NCBI GenBank assembly: GCA_963717085.1
Contig: CAVQVM010000021.1
Span: 124,001 to 188,000 of the forward strand
Length of the DNA stretch: 64,000 nucleotides
Origin: DASQUK01 sp963717085
GTDB taxonomy: Bacteria > Actinomycetota > Acidimicrobiia > Acidimicrobiales > VFJN01
Direction: 5' to 3'
The translations under genes were made by a program, and so were the position numbers. The notes under the pieces were generated by a model. The model was not told the origin of the DNA. It worked only from the letters and a program-made list of their open reading frames with translations, and did not search any database. This document shows positions 51,222 to 60,222 of the stretch, piece after piece; the first letter of the stretch is position 1, and the number at the start of each line of letters is the position of its first letter.

Positions 51222-51365
51222 CGCTAAGGAACTGAGCGGATAGGCACGTCCTCCTGGCTCACGGTGGTCAGCGTCGCCGGGAAGCCGAGCTGTGGTGCTG
51301 TGGGCGATCGCCAAATTCCCACGCGTAGGCTGCACGAACCGCCCTATTCGCTCGGCTCCTAAGCG
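51222..51365. repeat. ~144-bp non-coding element, copy 2
   Basis: It begins CGCTAAGGAACTGAGCGG and ends CTCGGCTCCTAAGCG, sharing the 23-bp inverted ends and the first ~75 bp with copy 1. The interior differs more, though CAAATTCCC corresponds to CAAATCCC. GTGGG/CCCAC arms (51300-51304, 51318-51322) allow a hairpin. Its right end supplies the TAG stop of the DUF72 gene. Confidence 0.75.
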
Positions 51366-52132
51366 GGCGCCCGGGGGGCCGCCGCCACGTTCATGCCGCG
51401 GCGCCGGCCCATACGGCGCAGCGTCCGGGCGTTGTGGATGGCCGCACCGCCGCGGTCGTTGTTGAAGAACACGAACACGTCGGCGGCCGCCGACCCGAGC
51501 GGCCACGCGGCGTCCAGGCGGTCGAGCCACGTGGCGAGGGCCGCTCGCCCGTACGACGGCCGCGGCGACGCCGTGCCCTCGTGCATGCGCGCGTAGCCCC
51601 AGTCGGCGGTGCGCCACAGCGGCGTCACCGGGCGCCCCAGGCGGTCGGCCCAGCACAGCGCCGCGTGGCGGTGCGTCAGCACGTCGCGCACGTCGTCGGT
51701 CCACCACGACTCGTGCCGGGGCTCGACCGCGACTCGGGCGCTGCGGGGAAAGCACCCCAGGCAGGCGTCGAGCGCCTCCGGGTCGGCGCGCAGTGTGGGC
51801 GGAAGCTGCAGGAGGTAGGGCCCCAACCGGTCGCCCAACCGCTCGGCGCGGGCGGCGAGCCGGGCCACCGGCTCGGCGGGGTCGCGCAACCGCCGGATGT
51901 GCGTCAGGTAGCGGCTCACCTTGACGGCGACGACGAACCCGGCAGGCGTGTCTTCCCGCCAACGCTCGAACACCGCCCGCTCCGGCAGCCGGTAGAAGGC
52001 GTTGTTGACCTCGACCGCCGGGAACTCCTCGGCAAAGCGCCGCAGCCACGCCCGTTGTGGCAACCCCTCGGGATAGAGCACGCCCCGCCAGTCGCGGTAC
52101 TGCCAGCCCGACGTGCCGACGATCAGCGGCAT
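51359..52132 (-). CDS. DUF72 family TIM-barrel-like protein
   Basis: 257 aa from the ATG at 52132 (MPLIVGTSGWQYRDWRG). The family motifs are GTSGWxYxxWxGxxYP, VEVNNAFYRLP, KVSRYLTHIRRLRDP, YLLQLPPTLRADPE and VFVFFNNDRGGAAIHNA. DUF72 proteins (YecE-like) have a TIM-barrel fold; their biochemical role is not established. The stop codon lies in a repeat element. Confidence 0.9.
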   Translation of the reverse strand: MPLIVGTSGWQYRDWRGVLYPEGLPQRAWLRRFAEEFPAVEVNNAFYRLPERAVFERWREDTPAGFVVAVKVSRYLTHIRRLRDPAEPVARLAARAERLGDRLGPYLLQLPPTLRADPEALDACLGCFPRSARVAVEPRHESWWTDDVRDVLTHRHAALCWADRLGRPVTPLWRTADWGYARMHEGTASPRPSYGRAALATWLDRLDAAWPLGSAAADVFVFFNNDRGGAAIHNARTLRRMGRRRGMNVAAAPRAPA

Positions 52133-52160
52133 ACCCGGGAATGCCCGGCCTCGCGAGCCC

Positions 52161-52463
52161 TCAGTCGGGCAGCTCGAACTGCACCGAGGCCCGCTCCGCC
52201 AGGATCGGCCGCACCAGGTCGCGGATGAGCGCCTGGTGATCCGGGTGGTCGCGGTACACCAGGTAATCGTCCACGGTGGCGAAGTCGCCCACGACCACGT
52301 AGTCGTACGAGGTCTCGTTGATGCCGGCATCCCTCCCGTGGCGGTAGTCGACCATGGTGCCCACCGCGGCCGGCATGCCGTCGAGCCCCTCGGCGAGCGC
52401 CTGCACCTGGTCGTCGGTGGTGCCCTCGGCGAACCTGAACATCACAACGTGGCGCAGCGCCAT
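52161..52463 (-). CDS. Dabb (stress-responsive α+β barrel) domain protein
   Basis: 100 aa. A single Dabb domain with HVVMFRFAEGTTDDQVQAL at the N-terminus, VDYRHGRDAGIN and YDYVVVGDFATVDDYLVYRD. Such small dimeric α+β barrels occur as stress proteins or as cyclases/monooxygenase-like enzymes; no specific reaction can be named. It is 28 bp upstream of the DUF72 gene and divergent from metH. Confidence 0.88.
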   Translation of the reverse strand: MALRHVVMFRFAEGTTDDQVQALAEGLDGMPAAVGTMVDYRHGRDAGINETSYDYVVVGDFATVDDYLVYRDHPDHQALIRDLVRPILAERASVQFELPD

Positions 52464-52611
52464 CGGGCCTCCTCCCTCGTCGACCGCACCGCGCGACCGC
52501 GCCGGGCGACGTTACCGGGCCCGCCCGAGCCGAGCCCGGCGAACCCGATCCCTTGGCCCGATTCCGGCTTCCGTTCCGTGAGCGGCCGGCCGGTAGCCTG
52601 GTGACTTGTCT
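52464..52611. other. Divergent intergenic region (Dabb / metH)
   Basis: About 148 bp. TAGCCT at 52594-52599 could be a -10 box for metH. I saw no recognisable cobalamin or SAM riboswitch core. The spacer holds no gene. Confidence 0.3.
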
Positions 52612-55600
52612 ATGCGCGGGTTCCTCGATCTCGTCAACGAGCGCGTCGTCGTCTACGACGGCGCCTTCGGCACGTACATCCAGGAGCTCGGGTTGACGCC
52701 CGACGACTTCGGCGGTCCGCACTTCGAGGGCTGCAACGAGATCCTGGTGGTCACCAGGCCGGACGTCATCGCCGAGATGCACGACGCACACTTCCGCGCC
52801 GGCGCCGACGTCGTGGAGACCGCGAGCTTCGGCGGCTTCGCCGTTCCACTCGGCGAGTACGGGATCCCCGAGCGGGCCCACGAGATCAGCCTCGCCTCGG
52901 CCCGCATCGCCCGCGAGGTCGCCGACGGCCACGGCGGGCTGGTGGCCGGCTCGATGGGCCCGGGGACCAAGTCGCCGTCGCTCGGGCAGATCCCCTTCAC
53001 GGAGCTCAGGGATGCGTACGAGGTGATGGCCCGCGGCCTCCTCGAGGGCGGCGTCGACCTGCTCATCTGCGAAACCCACTTCGACCTGCTCGCCGCGAAG
53101 GCCGCCGTCATCGGCGCCCGGCGGGCCATGGCGGCCGAGGACCGCCGGGTGCCCATACAGCTCCAGGTGACGATGGAGCAGACCGGCACCATGCTGCTCG
53201 GCACCGAGATCGGCGCCGCGCTCGCCAGCCTCGGGGCGCTCAAGCCCGACGTCTTCGGCCTCAACTGCGCCACGGGCCCGGCCGAGATGCACGAGCACCT
53301 GCGCCACCTGTCCGCCAACTCCCGCATGCCCATCTCGTGCCTCCCCAACATGGGCCTGCCGTCGGTCGTCGACGGCAAGATGCACTACGACCTCACCCCC
53401 GAGCAGCTGGTCGAGTACCAGACGAGGTTCGTCACCGAGTTGGGCGTCCAGGTGGTGGGCGGCTGCTGTGGGTCGACACCCGAGCACATCCGGCAGCTGG
53501 CCACCGCCGTCAAGGACCTCACGCCCGCCGACCGCAACCCCAGGCCCGAGCCGGCGGCGACGTCGATGTTCAGCATGGTGCCGTTCCAGCAGGACGCGAG
53601 CTTCCTGATCATCGGCGAGCGCACCAACGCCAACGGATCCAAGAAGTTCCGCGACACGATGTTGGCCGGCGACTGGGACTCCTGCGTCCGCATCGCCCGG
53701 GACCAGGAGCGTGAGGGCGCCCACGTGCTCGACGTCTGCGTCGACTACGTCGGGCGCGACGGCGCCGTCGACATGGACGAGCTGGCCAACCGGTTCTCGA
53801 CCCAGGTCACGGTGCCGCTGGTGTTGGACTCGACCGAGCCGCCGGTCATCGAGGCCGGGCTCCAGCGGCTGGGGGGCCGGGCGATCCTCAATTCCGCCAA
53901 CCTCGAGGACGGCGACGGCGAGGGCAACCGGTTCGACCGGGTGTGCCGCCTCGCCCGGGAGTACGGCGCGGCCGCGGTCTGCATGCTGATCGACGAGCAG
54001 GGTCAGGCGCGCGACGTCGAGTGGAAGCTGCGGGTCGCCCACCGGATCCACGACCTGGCGACGCAGCGCTACGGGCTCGACCCCGGGGACCTGATCTTCG
54101 ACGCGCTGACGTTCCCGCTGTCGACGGGGGACGGCGACCTCCGCCAGGACGCGATGCACACGCTCGAGGCGATCCGCCGCATCAAGGCCGAGTTGCCGGG
54201 CGTCTTCACGACGCTCGGCGTGTCCAACGTGAGCTTCGGCCTGTCGCCGGCCGCCCGCCACGTCCTCAACTCGGTGTTCCTCCACGAGTGCGTGGAGGCC
54301 GGGCTCGACTCGGCGATCGTGCACGCGGCCCGCATCATGCCGCTCAACAAGATCCCGGAGGACCAGGTCAAGGTCTGCCTCGACCTCATCTACGACCGCC
54401 GCGACCCGGCGACCGGGTACGACCCGCTGGCGGAACTGCTCGACGTGTTCGCCGACGTGAGCGTGGCCAAGCAGGAGAAGGAGGACCGCTCGGGCTGGCC
54501 GGTCGAGGAACGCCTGAAGTCCCGCATCATCGACGGCGATCGCGACGGCCTCACCGACGACCTCGACGAGGCGATGGGCGCCGGCATGCCCGCGCTGGAC
54601 ATCATCAACGAGGTCCTGCTGGCCGGGATGAAGGTGGTCGGCGACCTGTTCGGGTCGGGGCAGATGCAGCTGCCGTTCGTGCTGCAATCGGCCGAGACGA
54701 TGAAGGCCGCAGTGGCCCACCTCGAGCCCCACATGGACAAGGTCGAGGGCGGGGCCGGCAAGGGCAGGATCGTGCTCGCCACCGTGAAGGGCGACGTCCA
54801 CGACATCGGCAAGAACCTCGTCGACATCATCCTCACGAACAACGGCTACGAGGTGCACAACCTCGGCATCAAGATCGGCATCGCCGAGATGATCGAGAAG
54901 GCCATGGAGGTGAAGGCCGACGCCATCGGCATGTCGGGCCTGCTGGTGAAGTCCACGCTCATCATGCGCGACAACCTCGAGGAGCTGAACCAGCGCCAGC
55001 TGACGAGCATCCCGGTGCTCCTGGGTGGCGCCGCGCTCACCCGCAGCTACGTCGAGCGTGACCTGCGCGACGTCTACGAGGGCCGCGTTTTCTACGGCAA
55101 GGACGCGTTCGAGGGCCTGCACGTCATGGATCGCCTGGGTGCCATCCGGCGGGGTGCGGAGGCCGACGATCCCGACTGGGGCCGGGTGGCGTCGGAGTCG
55201 CGGGTGCCGTCGCGGGCGTCGCTGGGCCTGGCCGAGAAGGGTTCGGGCGGGGGCGAGGGCGAGTTGCCGAACCGGTCGCCGGACGTGGTGGCCGACAACC
55301 CGGTGTTCGCCCCGCCGTTCCTCGGCTCGCGCATCGTCAAAGGCCTGTCGATCGACGAGATCGCCGGCTACCTCAACGAGACGGCGCTGTTCCGCAACCA
55401 GTGGCAGTTCCGGCCCGAGGCCAAGGCTGGCGGTGGCACCGAGAGCGACGAGGAGTTCAAGGCCCGCATCCGGCCGGCGCAGCGGGACGAGCTCGCCAAG
55501 GCCAAGGCCGATGGCCTGCTCATCCCCCAGGTGGTCTACGGCTACTTCCCCGCCAACGGCGAGGGCAACGACCTGGTCATCTGGAGCGACGAGAGCCGGA

Positions 55601-56112
55601 CCGAGGAACGCGCCCGGTTCTCGTACCCGCGCCAGACGAAGGCGCCGTACTACTGCATCGCCGACTTCCTCCGACCGATCGACAGCGGCGAGGTGGACTA
55701 CACCGGCTTCTCGATCGTCACCATGGGCCCGGCCGTGTCGGAGCGCACGGCCAAGCTGTTCGCCGACGACCGGTACCAGGAGTACCTCCTGCTCCACGGG
55801 CTCGGGGTCGAGATGGCCGAGGCCCTCGCCGAGTACTGGCACTGGCGCATGCGGGAGGAGTGGGGCTTCGCCGACGAGGACGGCCCGACGCTCACCGGCC
55901 TGTTCCGCCAGCAGTACCGCGGCGGGCGCTACTCGTGGGGCTACCCCGCCTGCCCGGACCTCGAGGACAACGAGAAGGTCCTTCGCCTGTTGGAGGGTGA
56001 GCGGATTGGGCTGGAGTGCAACGAGGAGACCGGCTTCCAGTACCAGCCCGAGCAGACCACGTCCGCCATCGTTTGCCACCATCCCCAGGCCAAGTACTTC
56101 GTGGCCCGCTGA
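52612..56112 (+). CDS. metH: Cobalamin-dependent methionine synthase
   Basis: 1166 aa from the ATG at 52612; a TTG 6 bp upstream is also in frame. Domains in order: homocysteine domain (YDGAFGTYIQELGL, GLNCATGPAEM and the GGCCGSTPEH zinc Cys pair), pterin domain (IGERTNANGSKKFRD, DGDGEGNRFDR), cobalamin domain with the DVHDIGKNLVDIIL His ligand and MSGLLVKSTLIMRDNLEEL, and the AdoMet reactivation domain ending in YSWGYPACPDLEDNEK. It transfers the methyl of methyltetrahydrofolate to homocysteine. All four modules are complete. Confidence 0.96.
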   Translation: MRGFLDLVNERVVVYDGAFGTYIQELGLTPDDFGGPHFEGCNEILVVTRPDVIAEMHDAHFRAGADVVETASFGGFAVPLGEYGIPERAHEISLASARIAREVADGHGGLVAGSMGPGTKSPSLGQIPFTELRDAYEVMARGLLEGGVDLLICETHFDLLAAKAAVIGARRAMAAEDRRVPIQLQVTMEQTGTMLLGTEIGAALASLGALKPDVFGLNCATGPAEMHEHLRHLSANSRMPISCLPNMGLPSVVDGKMHYDLTPEQLVEYQTRFVTELGVQVVGGCCGSTPEHIRQLATAVKDLTPADRNPRPEPAATSMFSMVPFQQDASFLIIGERTNANGSKKFRDTMLAGDWDSCVRIARDQEREGAHVLDVCVDYVGRDGAVDMDELANRFSTQVTVPLVLDSTEPPVIEAGLQRLGGRAILNSANLEDGDGEGNRFDRVCRLAREYGAAAVCMLIDEQGQARDVEWKLRVAHRIHDLATQRYGLDPGDLIFDALTFPLSTGDGDLRQDAMHTLEAIRRIKAELPGVFTTLGVSNVSFGLSPAARHVLNSVFLHECVEAGLDSAIVHAARIMPLNKIPEDQVKVCLDLIYDRRDPATGYDPLAELLDVFADVSVAKQEKEDRSGWPVEERLKSRIIDGDRDGLTDDLDEAMGAGMPALDIINEVLLAGMKVVGDLFGSGQMQLPFVLQSAETMKAAVAHLEPHMDKVEGGAGKGRIVLATVKGDVHDIGKNLVDIILTNNGYEVHNLGIKIGIAEMIEKAMEVKADAIGMSGLLVKSTLIMRDNLEELNQRQLTSIPVLLGGAALTRSYVERDLRDVYEGRVFYGKDAFEGLHVMDRLGAIRRGAEADDPDWGRVASESRVPSRASLGLAEKGSGGGEGELPNRSPDVVADNPVFAPPFLGSRIVKGLSIDEIAGYLNETALFRNQWQFRPEAKAGGGTESDEEFKARIRPAQRDELAKAKADGLLIPQVVYGYFPANGEGNDLVIWSDESRTEERARFSYPRQTKAPYYCIADFLRPIDSGEVDYTGFSIVTMGPAVSERTAKLFADDRYQEYLLLHGLGVEMAEALAEYWHWRMREEWGFADEDGPTLTGLFRQQYRGGRYSWGYPACPDLEDNEKVLRLLEGERIGLECNEETGFQYQPEQTTSAIVCHHPQAKYFVAR

Positions 56113-56175
56113 CGGCCGGCGACCGCCGCCCGGTCAGGCACCACGCGGCGGTACGTTAGGTCCCGTTGCACCCGG

Positions 56176-56209
56176 AGAGATTCAACACGAAGGGTGGTGT
56201 TGCGTCTCT
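56176..56209. terminator. Stem-loop between metH and the next gene
   Basis: AGAGATTCAACAC (56176-56188) and GTGTTGCGTCTCT (56197-56209) form a stem of about 12 of 13 pairs around an 8-base loop. No T-run follows. It could be a metH terminator or a 5' leader hairpin for the next gene. Confidence 0.45.
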
Positions 56210-56237
56210 GAACGTAGCGGGTTAAGCATTGGGTACC

Positions 56238-57116
56238 ATGTCTGCACGGTCCGCGGTCGCAGGAGCGGCCACCGTAGGGGTCTTGGTCGGCGTGCTGGGC
56301 AGCCCCGCGGCCGTCGGTACGGCGCAGGATCTCGCCGAACGCCACCGCCTTCCGCTGACTGCCGCGACGTTCACTGACATTCCCAATTGGGACGTGTTCC
56401 AAGACGGCACGACGGCCGACGTGGTCTGGGGCGTGGTGCTCAAGCTGGCCGTGCTGTTCGTCATGGTCGCCGTGCTCACCGCCCTCGCCGGTCGCGCCTC
56501 GCACGGCGCCGCGTTCCTCGCCGGTTGGGGAAGCCTGGTCGTGGCTGCCGGGCTGGCCGGCGCCGTGGACTTCGCCTACCGGGACGCGGTGCTCGGGTCC
56601 GCCGAGAATCCCTTCGACGTCAGCTCGTTCGACAACCTGCTGGGCGCCACCAACGTGGGTGCCGGCTTCGGGCTGTGGACCGGCTGGACGGTCGGCGCGG
56701 CCGTGGCGGTGGTGGCGAGCGTGCGGACCCGGACGGTGTTGGCCCGCGGGGTGGCGACGGGCCCGATCGCCCGCTCGCCCGGCCGCGCACCGATCACACC
56801 GCCCGCGCCGTGGTGGGCCGCCGACGCCTCGCCGTCGTCGCCGGTGGCGTACAACGCGGCGTCGATATTCCCCCAGGTGCCGCAAGAAGGCCCGCCGATG
56901 GTGGCCGCCGGAGCGAGCGGCACGAGAGGCGACGTCGACCTCAACTCCACGCTCGCCACGCCCCTCGCCCGGAGGGCCGACGACGCCGACGGCACCCGCC
57001 CCATCCCCGAGGTGGACACGACCACGCCCGACGCCGCCGGCCCCGACACCACCGTGGTCGAGCCGGCACGGGTCACTCCCGGCGCCGCCGGCCGGAGGCT
57101 GGCGCCCGGCACCTAG
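56238..57116 (+). CDS. Membrane protein of unknown function with secreted-type tail
   Basis: 292 aa from the ATG at 56238. N-terminal hydrophobic segment (VAGAATVGVLVGVLGSPAAV), then helices at about residues 65-85 (VVLKLAVLFVMVAVLTALAG), 95-115 (FLAGWGSLVVAAGLAGAVDF) and 145-165 (GLWTGWTVGAAVAVVASV). The last ~110 residues are Pro/Ala/Thr/Asp-rich and low complexity. No catalytic motif is visible. It resembles four-helix membrane proteins of actinobacteria, role unknown. Confidence 0.6.
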   Translation: MSARSAVAGAATVGVLVGVLGSPAAVGTAQDLAERHRLPLTAATFTDIPNWDVFQDGTTADVVWGVVLKLAVLFVMVAVLTALAGRASHGAAFLAGWGSLVVAAGLAGAVDFAYRDAVLGSAENPFDVSSFDNLLGATNVGAGFGLWTGWTVGAAVAVVASVRTRTVLARGVATGPIARSPGRAPITPPAPWWAADASPSSPVAYNAASIFPQVPQEGPPMVAAGASGTRGDVDLNSTLATPLARRADDADGTRPIPEVDTTTPDAAGPDTTVVEPARVTPGAAGRRLAPGT

Positions 57117-57120
57117 GACT

Positions 57121-57525
57121 TCAGCCGGCGAGGAAGCTCAGCCGCACGCGGCGCTGCGGGTTGTCGCCGTTGGTGTCGACCAGCACGATCGACTGCCACG
57201 TGCCGAGGGCGGGGCGGCCCCCGAGGACCGGGACGGTGATGCTGGGCGCGATGATCGCCGGCAGCAGGTGATCGGCGCCATGCCCGGCCGACCCGTGCCG
57301 GTGCCGCCAGCGGTCGTCACGCGGCAGGATCGCGCCGACGGCCGCCAGCAGGTCATCCTCGCTGCCGGCGCCGGCCTCGATGATGGCGATGCCGGCCGTC
57401 GCATGCGGCACGAAGACCGAGACCAGGCCGTCGCCCCGGTCTCGGCAGAAGCCGGTGACCTCGGCCGTGATGTCGACGACTGCGGGGCGGGCGCCGGTGC
57501 GTACGGTCAGCTCGGTCGACTCCAT
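57121..57525 (-). CDS. YjbQ/UPF0047 family protein
   Basis: 134 aa. Family signatures are VFVPHATAGIAIIEAG, WRHRHGSAGHGADHLLPAII and LGTWQSIVLVDTNG. E. coli YjbQ has weak thiamine-phosphate synthase activity; the physiological role of the family is not settled. The His and acidic residues that bind the ligand are present. Confidence 0.92.
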   Translation of the reverse strand: MESTELTVRTGARPAVVDITAEVTGFCRDRGDGLVSVFVPHATAGIAIIEAGAGSEDDLLAAVGAILPRDDRWRHRHGSAGHGADHLLPAIIAPSITVPVLGGRPALGTWQSIVLVDTNGDNPQRRVRLSFLAG

Positions 57526-57589
57526 GCCGCCACCATTCTGGTCGTGGCTGTGCGGGGTATGACCGCACGGCTCCCCGGTTCGTCGGGCC

Positions 57590-58510
57590 TCAGAGCTTGG
57601 CGTCCGCCGGCAGCGCCTGCTCCAGCGTCAGGGTGCCGGCGAACAGGTCACCATGGTCCTCGACCCGGGCGATCACGTCCGCCGCCTCGAACGACAGCGG
57701 CGCGCCGTCGGCCGCCGCCTCGACCTCCTCCCAGGTGACCGGCGTGGACACCGTGGGCCGAGGGCGGGCCCGGAGGGAGTAGACGGCAACGGTCGTCTTG
57801 TGGCGGCTGTTCTGGCTCCAGTCCACGAACACCTTGCCCGGGCGCAGCGACTTCTTCATGTTCGACACCACGGCGGCCGGTTGGGCCCGCTCCAGCAGCT
57901 GGGCCACGGCCTGGGCGAACCCCGACGCCTGCCGATGGGTGTGCGGCCGGTTGAGCGGCACGTAGACCTGCAGGCCCTTCGAACCCGACGTCTTCGGGAA
58001 GCCCTCCAGGCCGAGGCCCTCGAGCACGTGGCGCACGTCGAGGGCCACGTCGGCGCACTCCGGTATCGCCGCCGGCGCTCCTGGGTCCAGGTCGAAGACG
58101 CACATCGTCGGGCTGTCGATGTCCTCCCCGCAGGCCATGGGCGCGTGGATCTCGAGCGCTGCCATGTTCGCGGCCCACACCAGCGCCGGCGCGGAATCGA
58201 GGCAGCAGTAGTGGATGCTGCCGTTGCTGTCGCCCGGGCCCAGGACCGTGCCCAGCCAACCGGGCCGGTGCGAGGGGCAGCGCTTCTCGAAGAACGACCC
58301 CCCGTCGATGCCGTTGGGGAAGCGACGCAGCGTCACCCCCCGGTCCTCGAGGTGGGGCACCATCGCCGGCGCGACGCGCGCGTAGTACTCGATGACCTCA
58401 GCCTTGGTGGTCCCCGCCTCGGGATAGAGCACCTTGTCGAGGTTCGACAGAGTCATCCGCCGCCCCTCGACCTCGACCGTGGCGGAACGCCCGGTGGTCC
58501 GCGCCGCCAC
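57590..58510 (-). CDS. LigD-type DNA repair polymerase/primase (NHEJ)
   Basis: 306 aa from the GTG at 58510. PrimPol-type LigD polymerase domain with LSNLDKVLYPEAGTTKAEVI, EDRGVTLRRFPNGIDGGSFF, CVFDLDPG (metal-binding Asp pair), FPKTSGSKGLQVYVPLNR and FVDWSQNSRHKTTVAVYSLR. It fills gaps at double-strand breaks with ribo- or deoxynucleotides. It has no ligase or nuclease domain, so a separate ligase is expected elsewhere. It lies 19 bp downstream of ku. Confidence 0.93.
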   Translation of the reverse strand: MAARTTGRSATVEVEGRRMTLSNLDKVLYPEAGTTKAEVIEYYARVAPAMVPHLEDRGVTLRRFPNGIDGGSFFEKRCPSHRPGWLGTVLGPGDSNGSIHYCCLDSAPALVWAANMAALEIHAPMACGEDIDSPTMCVFDLDPGAPAAIPECADVALDVRHVLEGLGLEGFPKTSGSKGLQVYVPLNRPHTHRQASGFAQAVAQLLERAQPAAVVSNMKKSLRPGKVFVDWSQNSRHKTTVAVYSLRARPRPTVSTPVTWEEVEAAADGAPLSFEAADVIARVEDHGDLFAGTLTLEQALPADAKL

Positions 58511-58529
58511 TAGCGCCTCCTCGCGCCCA

Positions 58530-59492
58530 CTAGGCCGTCTTGCGTCTCGGCGCCGCCTTGGTCGACTTGGTCGCCTTGCTGGCCTTCGATGCCTTGGTCG
58601 CCTTCGCTGCCTTGGTGGAGCGGCGCGCCGGCTTCGCGCCGTTCGCGTCGCCCTCATCCGCTCCGCCGCCGCCCGCCGCCGCCTTCGCCGTAGGGTGGCG
58701 CGTTCGCGCCTCCTTGGCGTCACGCACGCTGGCCTCGAGCGCGGCCATGAGGTCGACGACCTTCTCCTCTGCGGCCGGCGCCGGCGCGGCGACGACCTCC
58801 TCCTCGCCTGCGGCCTTGCGGTCGATGAGCTCGAGCACCTGGTTGCGGTAGGTGTCCTCGTAGCGCTCGGGCTCGAACGGCTCGGTGAGCGACTCGATGA
58901 GCTGCTCGGCCATGCGCAACTCGCGCTCGCTCACGTCGACGTCGTTCATGTCCTCGACCCCGTCGAGCTGCGCGGGGTCGTTGACCTCGTCGGCGTAGAC
59001 CATGGTCGACATCACCAGCATCCCGTCCCTGGGACGCAACGCCGCAAGGTACTGCTTGGTGCGCATGACGAGGCGGGCGATCGCCACCTTGCCCTGCTCC
59101 TCCATGGCTCGGCTCAGCAGGGCGTAGGGCTTGCTGGCGCCCTTGTCCGGTGCCACGTAGTAGGCGGCGTCGTAGAAGAGGGGGTCGATCTCCTCCAGGT
59201 CGACGAACTGCTCGATGTCGATCGTGCGGGTGGCCTCCGGGTCGAGGGCGGCCAGCTCGTCGTCGCCCACCAGGACGTACTCGCCGGACGACAGCTGGTA
59301 GCCCTTCGCGATCGCCTCGTTGGGCACCTCGTCACCGTCGGCGGCCGACACCTTCCGGTACTGGATTCGCGAGCCGGTGCGAGTGTCGATCTGGTTGAAG
59401 GACACGTTCTTGCGCGACACCGCAGTGAACAGCTTGATGGGGATGTTGACCAGCCCGAAGCTGATGGCGCCGCTCCACATGGCACGGGGCAT
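58530..59492 (-). CDS. ku: Ku DNA end-binding protein
   Basis: 320 aa from the ATG at 59492 (MPRAMWSGAISFGLVNIPIK). The Ku core has GEYVLVGDDELAALDPEATR, FYDAAYYVAPDKGASKPYAL, GKVAIARLVMRTKQYLAALR and the RYEDTYRNQVLELIDRK ring segment. A Lys/Ala-rich C-terminal tail (STKAAKATKASKASKATKST), as in mycobacterial Ku, binds DNA non-specifically. It threads onto DNA ends and recruits the repair polymerase/ligase. It probably forms an operon with the downstream polymerase. Confidence 0.96.
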   Translation of the reverse strand: MPRAMWSGAISFGLVNIPIKLFTAVSRKNVSFNQIDTRTGSRIQYRKVSAADGDEVPNEAIAKGYQLSSGEYVLVGDDELAALDPEATRTIDIEQFVDLEEIDPLFYDAAYYVAPDKGASKPYALLSRAMEEQGKVAIARLVMRTKQYLAALRPRDGMLVMSTMVYADEVNDPAQLDGVEDMNDVDVSERELRMAEQLIESLTEPFEPERYEDTYRNQVLELIDRKAAGEEEVVAAPAPAAEEKVVDLMAALEASVRDAKEARTRHPTAKAAAGGGGADEGDANGAKPARRSTKAAKATKASKASKATKSTKAAPRRKTA

Positions 59493-59576
59493 GCCTGGAA
59501 GTATTCCCTGCCGGGACGCCAATTGAACAGGAGGGGTTGTCCCGGGCGTCGGGCCTCCTGCCGTAGCAGGCGCTTT

Positions 59577-60209
59577 TCAAACGGAGACGTCGAGCCTGGG
59601 ATACCGCCCGAGACCGTTCCACAGCGTGCGGGTGAGCAGGTCGGCGGCCTCTTCCAGCGAGCACGCCCGGTGCTCGACCCACTCGCTGGCGCCCGCCTCG
59701 AGCATGCCGATGACACCCCGGGCCAACAGCCGCTCCACCGGCCCGCCACCCCAGGTGTCGGCGATGCATTGGATGCGCGCCCGCCGCGCCTGCTGCACGG
59801 CCGGGTGTTCCAGGGCGCCAGCGGCGGCGAAGAGCGGCCAGGACGCGGCGTTTGCCTGTACGAGGCGCAGGTAGCGGTGGACGAGCGCCCGGAGCCGGGC
59901 CTCGTCCACGGGCACGTCGTTGAGCAGGCTCGACAGGTCCTCGTCGAGGCCGGCGAGGCTGTGGAGGTATACCGCCGCCAGCAGCCCACCCCTGTCGCCG
60001 AAGTACGCATACACCAGCGACCGGGACACGCCGGCGGCGTCGGCGACCTCCTCGAAGCGGACGGTGTTCGGATCGCGTCTACGGAAGATGGTGGTCGCCG
60101 CCTCCACGATCTCGGCCCGGCGGCGCTCGGGTTCGAGGCGGCGCCGTCCCGGCGCCGACCGGGTATGCCGGTGCGTCGACGGCGGGGCGGACTCGGCGGG
60201 CGACGACAT
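59577..60209 (-). CDS. TetR-family transcriptional regulator
   Basis: 210 aa. The N-terminal helix-turn-helix has RRAEIVEAATTIFRRRDPNTVRFEEVADAAGVSRSLVYAYF-type spacing (recognition helix GVSRSLVYAYFGDRGGLL). The helical ligand-binding part (residues ~90-200) is variable. It lies between the dpp operon and ku, 13 bp from the ATPase stop. It may control the transporter or itself; no operator was found. Confidence 0.9.
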   Translation of the reverse strand: MSSPAESAPPSTHRHTRSAPGRRRLEPERRRAEIVEAATTIFRRRDPNTVRFEEVADAAGVSRSLVYAYFGDRGGLLAAVYLHSLAGLDEDLSSLLNDVPVDEARLRALVHRYLRLVQANAASWPLFAAAGALEHPAVQQARRARIQCIADTWGGGPVERLLARGVIGMLEAGASEWVEHRACSLEEAADLLTRTLWNGLGRYPRLDVSV

Positions 60210-60222
60210 GGTTGACGGGCGC

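Noticed and set aside
50259..52049. A 596-residue minus-strand reading frame fusing DUF72 antiframe and dehydrogenase
   Set aside because: Residues before the ATG at 51191 read through the repeat element and an alternative frame of the DUF72 gene. The dehydrogenase is complete from 51191.
52464..52611. Cobalamin or SAM riboswitch upstream of metH
   Set aside because: The short spacer shows no recognisable B12-box or SAM-box core.
52123..56082. A 1319-codon open frame antisense to metH
   Set aside because: It is a high-GC artefact: metH shows full-length domain conservation on the plus strand, and the antisense product is rich in His, Arg, Val and Asp with no motifs.
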